A program made the translations under genes and the position numbers. A stretch of 64,000 nt of DNA from Clostridium sp. (GTDB lineage Bacteria; Bacillota; Clostridia; Lachnospirales; Lachnospiraceae): positions 62,001 to 126,000 of the forward strand of contig JAGZZT010000013.1 of the NCBI GenBank assembly GCA_018377235.1, read 5' to 3'. The notes beneath the pieces were generated by a model. The model saw nothing but the letters and a program-made list of their open reading frames with translations, was not told where the DNA came from and searched no databases. Shown here in pieces: positions 28,801 to 35,200 of this stretch (positions within the stretch are counted from its first letter, which is position 1; each line of letters starts with the position of its first letter).

Positions 28801-31356
28801 ATCCTCTGCTGCAAACAGGCCATATACTGCTCCTTCCAGCGCTCCATCCCCCTGCGCATCTCCGTAAGCATCGTATGTTTCAGATTCTCCTGCCGAAAGA
28901 TCCAAATCCTTTTTATTAATGTGAAATTCCATCTCTGTTCTGTGATCATAAATCCTCCAGGCATCTTTCTCTCCATCTGTTCCACTGCAGTGGCTGTATC
29001 TGTCGTTTGGCTCTGGTCTTACCTCCTGCCCCTTGCTTTCAGACAAAAGTCCTTTCTTGTAAGCAGCCTGAAACAAACTGTCTTCCTCTGTTGTTCCTGC
29101 TGCTGCCTTCGGCATACGGAACGAAACACTTTCCTCCGTCCACTGAAATTGTGGGACAGACGGCGTTGCCTTCTCCTGTTCATTCTCCTCTTCGTCTGTC
29201 TCTTCCCTGTTTTCTTCTATTCCATTCTCCGTTTCCTCTTTATCTTCCTCTGTTTCCTCTTTCTCCTCCTCTCCTTCCCCTTTGTTTTCTTCTTTCTTAT
29301 CATCCTTCTCTTCTTCTGCTTCTGATTCAGTCGCTTTTGATAAATGTGCCTTTACCAGCCTCTGAGGGTGCGAGGAGATTTCTGCCTTCTTTGTCTCCGC
29401 AAAAGGCCTCATCTCCCAGTGTTTCTCCTGCTGCTCCAGCTGTTCTTTTTTACTATATTCACCAGAAAATACAGCGTTTGCTCCATTTTCAGAAGAATCT
29501 GTTGTAATGATCTCAATAGGAAGATCGTCTGGATGCAGATCATGGCGGATGTATCCGTCTCTGGCCTGAAATTCTGAAAATGCGTAGCTGTATCTTAAAG
29601 AAATAAACTTACGGTAGGTATCATTCATGTCCTGGTGACAGCCTGATTCATCGTATGCTTTCTCTGCAGACGGCTCCTGGGTATTTCCAGCTGATGGAAC
29701 AGTTCCTTCCTCTCCCCCTGAATCAGCTGTTTTTTCGATTTCCTGTCTGTCAACATCCTCCATATGCCAATGGAAATGTACCCCTTCAAACTCTCCTGAT
29801 GCCTGTTCTTTACAGTCCTCAGCCGTAGCAAGCCACTTCTTTGCTGTAAGCTGATTGACAGCCTTGGCCTGCTCAATCTCTGAAGAGTTAAGGATTTCTC
29901 CTGTCTCTTCATCCTCCTCCGGTTCTGGAACAGGAAGAAATACCGGCGCCGGATGGCCATTGCAGAAGGTTTTATCATAATGATATCCATGGATAACCCT
30001 CTGCTTTCCATGGCCATCCTGGTCTGTTACCACAGTTCCAACTCTGCGAAATCCATCCCAGATAGCAGGATTATCCTTGTGATAGCTGGCATATGGACTT
30101 CCTCCCTTATAAATATAGGCTGGACCGTCCCGCTCTGTATTAAGCTCTCCTTTATCGTCAAATCGCTCATACAGAACAAATCTGGCATTTTCCAGAGGTT
30201 TTCCTGTCTCATGATCGAACTTAAACAGCTGTACATTGTAGGCAGAGGTGAAATCCTCTGCATGGCGGAACACATGAAATATTACGTTTCCCTCTGTTTT
30301 TCCCGGAGCCGCTGCTCCTCCCACAGATGCAAAGAGACCTGTCTGAGCCTCTTTAAGATCCAGCCAGACCATGCGCTGATGGATTTCTGTGGGGCTGTCT
30401 GGCGGAGTTCCTCCTGTATGATTTCCAGAGCACTGAATACACTCCCATAACTGCAGACAATCCTCAAACAGTTCTCCCTCTGACCTAAATCCACTTCCCA
30501 AAACCGCGTAGTCTGTTCCTTCTGCCGCAAATTTTACCAGAAGTCCCGGTGGATTCTGAGCTGGATTGTAAAACTTTATTTCTTTGTCTGTCTTTGTACA
30601 GATCCATCCGTCAGGCGGCGTTTCCGTATAGGAGACACCGGAATCATTTGAAAAGAGGAGAGGTACCTCAGCAATAAATTCAGCGTCTGAGCCATCTTCA
30701 GCAAAATGTATGGTATTATCGGAAGCGCTGACTGGGTAAGCCATTCCCTCAGAGGTACAGCCGGACAGAAAATCTGGTATCTTTTTCCCGCTTTTAGAAC
30801 CTCCTTCTCCTTCTGAAATCAGCCCTGCCATTTTCAGGTATCCCTCTGTGTCAGAGGCAGCTTCCTCCAGCCAGGGATATTTTCCCCTGACATCAGCCCT
30901 GTAAATTAATGCTTTTAAAGCTTCCTCCGTCACCAGACTGGTGATCGGTGTTTTTCCCTGGACAGCAGCGTTCGCCTTAATATTTTTTACTGCACTGGCA
31001 GCCTCTGTCACCCCCATAGAAGCCTGCAGCGTCAAAATTCCCCAGAAAATATATTCCTGTTCCCTCTGAGACAGCGGAATCCTCATGCTTGAAGGACTAT
31101 GTTTCTCATATTGATCTCCATCATCTGCAATTCCCCATATTGCCAGGCCGCCCTTGTCAATACAGTATAGCTTGTGAGCCCCGCCGAAATCTCCATGAGC
31201 GGAGGTCAAAGTCACCACATCTCTGCTTTCTGCCGCCTGAAATTGAAGCGGAGGCAGATACGGAAGACATACCATCCACATTAAAATCACTGACAAAACC
31301 AGAGATACGGCACGCCGGCCCTTTCCCCTGAAACAATACCCGCTGAATTTTTCCAC
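16813..31356 (-). CDS. Giant SpaA/Cna-B-repeat cell-wall-anchored surface protein (4847 aa)
   Basis: The single uninterrupted frame encodes an exported, sortase-anchored protein. A signal peptide covers about residues 14-42. An N-terminal domain holds LYCIDKGG (Cys65), a possible thioester-type adhesin head. Residues about 674-731 are a Glu/Lys-rich low-complexity spacer. Much of the rest is SpaA-type modules, recognised by a Lys near the start (SKKDIT, LKIDS) and E-x-x-x-P-x-G-Y/F near the end (EKKAPEGYAL, EEKPAPGYAYA). I count about fourteen such signatures. In this family Lys, Glu and Asn form intramolecular isopeptide bonds. The C-terminus has LLAKTGDD, a hydrophobic helix and a basic tail GRKRRKRDL. 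GTG start with GAGGGG upstream. Adhesin or pilus-like function is inferred. Confidence 0.93.
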   Translation of the reverse strand: MEKFSGYCFRGKGRRAVSLVLSVILMWMVCLPYLPPLQFQAAESRDVVTLTSAHGDFGGAHKLYCIDKGGLAIWGIADDGDQYEKHSPSSMRIPLSQREQEYIFWGILTLQASMGVTEAASAVKNIKANAAVQGKTPITSLVTEEALKALIYRADVRGKYPWLEEAASDTEGYLKMAGLISEGEGGSKSGKKIPDFLSGCTSEGMAYPVSASDNTIHFAEDGSDAEFIAEVPLLFSNDSGVSYTETPPDGWICTKTDKEIKFYNPAQNPPGLLVKFAAEGTDYAVLGSGFRSEGELFEDCLQLWECIQCSGNHTGGTPPDSPTEIHQRMVWLDLKEAQTGLFASVGGAAAPGKTEGNVIFHVFRHAEDFTSAYNVQLFKFDHETGKPLENARFVLYERFDDKGELNTERDGPAYIYKGGSPYASYHKDNPAIWDGFRRVGTVVTDQDGHGKQRVIHGYHYDKTFCNGHPAPVFLPVPEPEEDEETGEILNSSEIEQAKAVNQLTAKKWLATAEDCKEQASGEFEGVHFHWHMEDVDRQEIEKTADSGGEEGTVPSAGNTQEPSAEKAYDESGCHQDMNDTYRKFISLRYSYAFSEFQARDGYIRHDLHPDDLPIEIITTDSSENGANAVFSGEYSKKEQLEQQEKHWEMRPFAETKKAEISSHPQRLVKAHLSKATESEAEEEKDDKKEENKGEGEEEKEETEEDKEETENGIEENREETDEEENEQEKATPSVPQFQWTEESVSFRMPKAAAGTTEEDSLFQAAYKKGLLSESKGQEVRPEPNDRYSHCSGTDGEKDAWRIYDHRTEMEFHINKKDLDLSAGESETYDAYGDAQGDGALEGAVYGLFAAEDIYHPDGKTGIVYRAGNLAAIAASDRNGDASFLVNTEAPGRTYDYKTGMVTDTPDGWEDKAPGNLYTQNTSYDDYTPDKKYERTYADNEKNNGNCWIGRPLLEGSYYVKELSRSEGYELSVGNKKHPLTNRGQDLAIQTAEKGEGYAVIDSPLYAEEQTSEDSRGAGPNELFFAVRSRDTKNQRYDVLLSQLPEGTRVYRKETGTKKIEVSAGTGTYEKVFLKNPDGSPKYVRAEYEGQYPKYNPDGSLMTTEIPADCMAEYIRQVPVRGLDLNTVQEMMLEPEKGMTESENQETLLKPMTQSELLFVKGKVERILRKHGKATPRSKDADGRISCSDIRRGVFDRGIRKGEPDLDGISGVEPGQPAADTVYGAPVKTLTVDAEKGDGSLLTVEDAVLALLDYYNSHPYYSYGGIDSVKEKNGKITFVIYAGISGNPEYFMVLGSDPEADSIIFRSVSWIPADKSLSPRLIYADYSNNSDYGAFGTYEEYREIQTGSSVLASARLISDAEAAEDGTLIPKTVLRNEYWKPGELARDKDGNLIQAFEYREILKTEIAETEDTAWKEILAERREDGTLLVPVDASYTDSFGVSHTNQGEDQTIEFKAVLPEKNIVLSEGDVRILEEVLMSGFVPGKAMGSASYFIHVRQARARVCLDADAVELQGENSYIIQTDLSYPGQEKLYEDQKTRKQPAQVYERPIRQKVKISKDIYVNSDGTYDNNTYDVKETAAEPGFQFKIYLKSNLERLYRDEKGSVIWMDRNGNEIPYEKMLHSSYPQSAGNQKLNVPKIYTKVRHDVKSTLTSANGNTILSDYKNPETADENAAQKMPFATAISPGGTGVISNAALYSYRGKNENTEKTDRIRKQANKGYTRLLELEDRLVQGEDGPVTVQEYNYEKFFDALETVNTDKWDTQAQTYTSWRPLGNKAKRTEYAVNNTKASDAVRQFAVTWYLDDEAAKLVKNNGEKEDEFKKESNANLSSETVYDEALNAALEKAYNYLKPFFQYDLDQIYALCWDSEKAGGTDRDRTTLEVSRKTEDRAGYYGLSEYLPYGTYVIAEQQPKKKVINRQYRIDCPKEIQVPSIYGRKKVEQQVSELSQEYKYQTALSLNEQAGENRFLIRFGEEWDQHASDQREYVIQAHNHNGDFEIYKYGLEPDKLKGTISHEGKSYQYQGFSIAQDPFTPWKDYYNPVHQFSGRSLTEKEGANENCHYFADDKNKETESEGGKTYRSDGIEEYYSYGSVSEQSGIAKKVRFGHQSGETSKEEAVYKDARAMQGIQTAYEGLYASMLVPYSVLEPSKKVYEPENFKGYADRKFRNTFYEAKLRIEKLDSETHENLLHDGAVFMIYKAARDSGTGKALFYEQDTLITGSREFLETMGASEITPVKREKKRGEKQRKRQGPGTLYSGIVKAQTPVCREEDRIVMQDKAGNETGQFAAFSTLHEIEMKQEDTDQGPKEYRLQAAGYLTTPEPLGAGVYVLAEIPPRGYVRTAPIAVEIYSDQISYYKEGKKDKRVLAAVYEDERHTAEEDRNSEQKSIDSAQIYVENVPIKLKVEKLKKKGTVTFQIGERIDGSLTEIGGNPALQYAYNDNGVYLGYAYPKGTLERLSALKMAGEQVKLVYDGTHFAGYGYVTKVRETNDDENPYAAGARMTLFDAIELTPSGDTEDFSYEGLEIERSLNGNVKKMIVKQGYAGTKTELVKEKDSDGKEMLTDYVTGFDADGNPVKEKGYVWKEGTVERPDTEILYYDLDSLSLTWKENIGARARLFGWNKARQKVSVDQLQEDGERTLFAFKGGKPYLEFSGGDLTKLSYHPVDKVLKGAFAVPRRITKTGEWKMGEGTLVYHLDSHGNRDSLVDPETGMAYVVEPKLDETGKHISDRILVWPIETARDSSGNVIARDKITTSRIATVGENKEGEKDSAVIEPNNQSDQKLEEWEKPQYSHEETGFINGTWDSSEESHKEQTIVQNQKGQNMNREPLFDLNNGNLLNFMDPVYDEYGLVLYYQRSGACYDKGTELYDRNSDFVRYKNSDNLEEYNRGAYALDSHDKLFDGKAEVESQMQDRLYHRLGESYLLENSWISSDKTPNDPFEEELTKGQPDLLKRIPAGTYIIEELKVPEETGYTKAFPVGVTVEEEKAVRNISIWDDTTKTYFEKIDGKEESGEEAFCFTNRQMEGSELALYPAKQTADPSEPDGWRLEKASDTPLSFETTNSRIGAKEYQKMFWRTEAIPYYAEGIPAGPYILEELNAPPGFLKAQPKEIWIEHTPEPQNFRLYNDHTKTEFYKYRQNGTKKQLLPGAKFTLYEAETDENGAVLYDQDGNPVPDTSKKIDSWVTDDATDYTDTIDLKNYPNAGGMRGRTGFMQELENMYESYGVKGSGFSWSVERKAERSSKDSHVWLLEDGNRVITGKNKETGEETVTFPLSMSLEEREGFKAAYKAGKKGQLTLKWVISRRASVERIESLDVSLEGGKPQKYPETAKLFLKIAETGKTVLADIRYNGSSFEYHYKFDYCGLPHVGKYANAWLTEDGSRRIDYLPSGTSYVLEEKTAPEGFVKAEPVLITVEEEHEVQKHEILNEKNALAVSKRSSATGKELAGAQLALYRADENGMLNQTDFYLIDSWISGTDGVYTEKDAVNGLIPEGFSQGDLKPHYLYHLSEGYYYLVEQKAPAYYKALVPVKLYCSGTKSESVQIETVINAPIKGELIIHKMDQEGGALHGVLFELSAYDGKGRMVSGFPRKVSDINGTIRVTELPVGSINRENGKIEPYKYSLKEILPPEGFAVNPQIYTFTFQNGEGDYSEDGAIHTVIHEQDVKNDVTKIYLEKREMEDLEDSGTEGIFLEGACMAVYQISEINHKGEYTYTEEDLITEWITSSEEKRHLITGLTAGRSYVLVEKKAPEGYALMEPVLFTLKEDGRGIASISNNLSAIKVNYRMASDDNADSASIDSIAFRGRTAVRTELAVLDEKGENALTVTETGEVHQLSRNDGLKENGLYTFEERTFYSDGNSCVSRRITKRVHFNEDGFFVFQGRKAEETRIDVTSQDGTSIAEFIPLPDQLETVIQNSVNPENPQIVLKNKGEEAGRPVKKEQPIEGIVTWYNPSRKAQDIIIRAEIPDNLEVTDTEEGKKEARTENNEKQVIEWKVRQAAPLSQGSVKFMAEAVSGEAAEISAELVLEDGKRLTGRKTVPILKWNHLTVYNELTGSGTEQAENETALFTIKMWNRKGDELAGTYAYTGSRKGILRSGDTIVLAGNEFITIDPVLKGCTYQVSRRGAHTESEALERKGTISEEGTAAWFTRTVEDTSGRAVFSKGNSYLMTENTVYSDGKTAVSSRLSFTLDKQGGLSVVGGYDKKTELEVQKTDHFTGEAVEGAVLQLYRLENGKEVLETQWTSEKKGFLAEGLLPGRTYRLREKEAPSGYGYAGDITFTINQYGAPEILCMEDRQTQIIISKKDITNQEELPGAHLQVLDQAGTVKDEWISGLVPHKIQGVLTAGETYVLRETIPSGGYALAKDVEFTVNKDGSVNYVEMKDETTKVRIYKNVYQESGEDFPEASSSNAEEKIPVRGAILQILNEDKTPALFEGRELIFTTGETFAFLERKLAAGKTYWLHEVKPAPGYGYAEDVRFTVSIDGKIDIVVMEDRPTRAVISKKDITGEYEVPGCEMRLITEDGTEIERWISGKKPHEITGKLEAGRTYILTEEKPAPGYAYAAEVKFTVNHDGSVNQVEMRDDVTKAEILKIDSRSKKPLAGAELEILDEKGNCIEQWISDEQPHKLYQKLEAGKTYILHERKAPAGYVLMENQKFTVSRFGEITAVTAENRKKRGGGGRDYVIRLKKSDETGKPLSGAVFSALDENGRELAFEAGENGTEFKLLLKMPQTVTVTEISAPGGYEKLKKQYQIHISESGDAKLLNGDDMFYQDTEDSYVFIAVNKKKKELKGKITAVYNEALYGNGSLNTRGQDAEILLAKTGDDFPAELLAALLAGSAAGLLILYGRKRRKRDL
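17350..18770 (-). repeat. Five tandem SpaA (Cna-B) modules in the giant protein
   Basis: About residues 4195-4670 hold five successive modules of 85-110 residues. Each opens with a Lys-containing strand (ELEVQKTD, IIISKKDIT, KVRIYKN, AVISKKDIT, AEILKIDS). Most then carry a W-I/T-S motif, a G-x-L-x-A/P-G-x-T-Y strand, E-x-x-P-x-G-Y, and FTV-x-x-x-G, closing on MEDR or MKDE. The third module has an insert of about 20 residues. The similarity is at protein level; the DNA is diverged. Confidence 0.85.
29162..29335 (-). repeat. Glu-rich low-complexity spacer in the giant protein
   Basis: About 55 residues consist almost wholly of Glu, Lys, Asp, Thr and Asn (for example EEEKEETEEDKEETENGIEE). This likely forms an extended or coiled-coil spacer between the N-terminal head and the repeat stalk. 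Confidence 0.8.
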
Positions 31357-31398
31357 TGCTCATCCCCTCTTTCCTAGTCCTTCTGCCAAACTGCCAGA

Positions 31399-32211
31399 CT
31401 ATTTATAATAATTCTCTGCCCAGCTGTTATACTCCTCTGCCGTAATTTCTCCCCGCGCAAGACGGTCCATCATGAAAAAATCCTCCTCCATGCGGCTGTC
31501 TGGATGTTCCCTGAAATATGCGTCCCATTTTTCCTTTGACGCTTCACTGGCGCGCCTTTTTTCTCTATCATAATCAGCCGGACAAAACGCCGCATTACTA
31601 AAAAATGTGCTGGATGAAGTCGGATCTACGCGAAACCAGTGCCCATCTATTTTGAGAAGACAGGCCCTGTGGTTCAGATCGCTGTCGTATGCTTCGCACT
31701 GGAGTCCTGTCAGCGCAGCCAGCTCTGCATACTCATCAGCAAAATTTTCACACAATCCCAGTCCTCCTACCAGAGTTGGAAATCTGGTGGAACGAAGAGA
31801 TGGAGCCGGCATTTTATACTGGTTTCCCGAATGTCCGTTGGCAATCCGTTCATACACCCTTTCTGCCCGTCCTGCTTCGTCTGTATGAATCCAGTCAAAG
31901 CTATTGAGAAATTCTCTCAGCTCTTTAGTCTCCCTCTCTGTCAGAACCGTCTTTACCTGCATCTTACCGCCTGTTTCTCCTATGTGATATCGTTCCTTTA
32001 AATAGTATTCAGGATCTGTAATTTCCGGATGAAGCTCGCTGAATACAGGTCCCCTGTCATAGACATTTGCTGTTCCGTCCTGAAGCGTCCATTCCATCGA
32101 ATCCGGATTCGACCAGTATCCTCCGTTTACATATCCTTCGGAAGCCAGGGCAGAAACCGCCCCAGCCCCTGTCAGAAACGCCGCCAATATCGCTCCTGCT
32201 GCTTTCTTCAT
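31399..32211 (-). CDS. Secreted transglutaminase-like protein
   Basis: The 270-residue protein has a signal peptide (KKAAGAILAAFLTGAGAVSALA, likely cut after residue 23). It also has a transglutaminase-like core at about residues 88-200. The papain-type triad is visible in family order: Cys154 in GLGLCENFADEYAEL, His181 in LNHRACLLKIDG, and Asp196 in WFRVDPTSS. The rest is an acidic/basic C-terminal tail (KRRASEASKEKWDAYF) ending near the stop. No membrane or wall anchor is seen. Bacterial members act as peptidases or cross-linkers. It lies between the adhesin gene (9 bp gap) and the giant SpaA gene (42 bp gap), so action on these proteins or on peptidoglycan is plausible but inferred. Confidence 0.85.
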   Translation of the reverse strand: MKKAAGAILAAFLTGAGAVSALASEGYVNGGYWSNPDSMEWTLQDGTANVYDRGPVFSELHPEITDPEYYLKERYHIGETGGKMQVKTVLTERETKELREFLNSFDWIHTDEAGRAERVYERIANGHSGNQYKMPAPSLRSTRFPTLVGGLGLCENFADEYAELAALTGLQCEAYDSDLNHRACLLKIDGHWFRVDPTSSSTFFSNAAFCPADYDREKRRASEASKEKWDAYFREHPDSRMEEDFFMMDRLARGEITAEEYNSWAENYYK

Positions 32212-32220
32212 ATTTTCTTT

Positions 32221-35200
32221 CTACCCTTTCGTCTGAACAAGCCCGTTTACAGTCCATACTCCCCTGTCGTTTACCTGGTATCCGTCAGACGTTACTGCTG
32301 ATTTGACCAGTTTTCCCTTTGTTCCATCTGACACAGGATTAAAATAGCAACACTCTCTTCTGCCGTCCTGTTCCCTGTCAATCCACTGCCAACCTGTTAC
32401 CATATGGCCTTTTGAACCGTCAGATTCCGGCCACAGGTAATATTCATTCCCATCTGTGTCCGTAAACCATCCTGTCATCATATGGCCGGCCTCGTCAAAC
32501 CGAAACCAGTCTGTCTGATTCTGCCCCTCTGCTGCATAAGGATTTTTAATATAAGCCCACTCATTCCTGTATTTTCTCCCTGCTTCAAATGTCCAGAAGC
32601 CTTCCTGCGTGCATGTCCATATTCCAGAAATTCCCTCTATCTGGCTGGAAACGCCTGGACCTTCCCCCGCCGGCCCGGTTCCGTCTTCAGATCTGACAGA
32701 ACCTCCGGATCCTGAAGAAAAGCTTCCGCCAGAGCCTGAAGAGGAACCTCCTCCAGAGTGGGAGGAACCTCCGCCAGATGAATAAGTTTTGTCATTCATC
32801 TTAAAGGTAAGCTTGGCCAAAATTCTGTCTTTTGAAATACCCTCTGGATCCGATACCTCCAAAAATGCCCTGGTTTCTCCTGAATATGGATAGGATTCCA
32901 TAGCCTTTTTCATCCATTCTGCCGCATTTCCTAAACTGTTTTTTACAACTGGTACTGCCAGACCGTCAGGCGTCACTGTGATAACAGAAGCGTCACTGCT
33001 TGTCCAGACTGGTTTTTCGCCGTTTCTCTCCGGATACAGCTCTGCTTTCATCTGCTTTCCTTCTGTTCCCTTCCAGGTAAAAGAGGGATTAGATCTGGGA
33101 CCACTTTTTGTAAGAACAAGATCAAACTGCTCCTCCTCCCGGTCTGCCTGTACGGCTTTTCCCTGAAAATGAAGCTTAACACGGCAGGCTGCTTCCTTTC
33201 CTCCATCCTCTGTCCTGGCGGTTATAATTACCTCCCGGTCTGCGCCGTATGGAGAAGCCTTAAGAGCCTCCTCAATCCATGCAGCCTTATCATTTACCGA
33301 TAGAACCCCATCCTCCACTGACACAGCGTCTGGTTCACTGGAACTCCATAGGACTTTCCTGTTATAGGGTTCATACTCTTCCCTGTTCTCCAGCTGAGGC
33401 AGAACACAGGCTTTCAGCGTATCTCTGACTCCAAATCCTTCCTCTTTTATGACTTCTGAATGAGTATCTCCTGCAAACTGGAATGATAAATCATAATTCA
33501 GCTCATTTTTGTCCAGAATAACCGATTCTGGATGAATGACCGTCTCATCCTCTGTCTGGAAATAGACGCTTACCTGACAGTCGGCGCTTACTACCCCATG
33601 CGTCTGATCCTCCGAGGCCGCAGTGATAACCTCCTGAGCCTCTCCGGAGCCTGACAGTCTGATGTAGCCTCCTGACGCCTCCTTTCTGCCATTATCCTGA
33701 TTTACAACATTTTGAATCCAGGCAGGATGGCTGACTCCATCCTTACCAAATACGGCTGAAACCTGGCAGCTCTGCTCATTCTGCCCTGATGGCTCTAACG
33801 AAAGAATCTTCTGTCCCTCCTTTGTCTTCCAGGAAACATTTTTAAAGAATGGCTGCGATGGACTTAGACTGGCATCCAGATAATAAGGAGCGTCAGCTGT
33901 ATAGGTTTCCTTTGGATTTTTCCTGTCTCCTGTCAGCCTTCTTGTCACATGAAAAGTCAGGTTCGTCTGATTCAGCTTCATATGCTCTACTCTGACCGTT
34001 GTCTGGTCTAAAATCTGGAAGGAGACATTTACCCTGCAGGTTCCTGTGACGGCCTTATTATCCACACTTGTAGCAGGATTCGTTGACGCTGTAACCACCG
34101 CTGTATCCGTATATACCGTATTTCTGATGGCCTCCTGATATCCGCTGTCTGCCTGGGCTTTTGTCTCCCTGAGAATAATTTCCTGTATAAATTCAGAGTC
34201 CAGCCTTGGAAGCACTCTGGCGTCCTTTGACGTATATCCCCCTGTCCAGCCTTCCTCAAATTTCAGCAGATCCTGATTGTCGATAGACCACTGCACCGTT
34301 CTGTCTGCAGCAGAGCCCTGACCGTTATGCTCTGCATGAAGTCTGACTGGAATCACCTGAACCTGTGAATTTTCACTTCCATTCAAATATTTCGCGATCA
34401 GATTTCCCTCTTGATCTTTTACTTCTGTCATAATCTGAGGCCGCTTCCTGTCTCCCGTTCTCGTCTGGATCACAGAAATATTAGTTTCTTTTGGCGTCAT
34501 GGAAAGTTCTGTCGTCACCTTCACATACTCGGCATTCAGCTCTGTGTCCGCCTGAGGCATCTTAAAAGAATAGGAACCTCCGTTTATATATGCCATAGGC
34601 CGGCGTTCCCCCTCCTCATCGGTATAGGTCGGAGGTTTCACCTGTCCCGGTTCATTCTCATCGTAAACCATCTGATATCTGTTTCCATTCTGATTCTTCG
34701 GTGCAGTCGCTGCTGTAACCGTACAGCCCGGCGCTACTGCTGATGGATGTTCCTTATCTATCTGCCTATAGTAGCTGTTATTTGTAGAAGAAATAGCCGT
34801 CAGGACTGCTACGTCATTATCAAAAGTTCCATTTGCGTTTTTCGTGTCAATTCTTGGAATGGAAACAAGATATCCTCTGACAGGCTCTCCGCTGTTTCCA
34901 GGAGCATAGTGGTCCAGATTAAACAGACGTTTTTTCGTCAGCTCATCCAGCTTTTCTCCCAGTTTCTGTGTAATAATGTGCTGAATGCCGTCCTCCAGCT
35001 CTTCATAGAAAAATCTCTCTCCTCCATCCTGCTCCCCGGTTCCTCTCACCAGAGCATACCGCCTCTGATAATCAGTAAAATATCCAATGTGAGCGTCATA
35101 AGTCCAGGCATTATCATCTGCAATCGAAGAGCCGATAGCTTTTTTTGCCTGCGCAGCCGTTCCGGCAAATAAATATGAAATCTGATCATTCTTTCCCGTT

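Noticed and set aside
16813..31356. Many plus-strand open frames of 60-180 codons opposite the giant gene
   Set aside because: They lack ribosome sites, have Ser/Phe/Leu-rich shadow compositions, and lie fully inside a continuous coding frame on the other strand.
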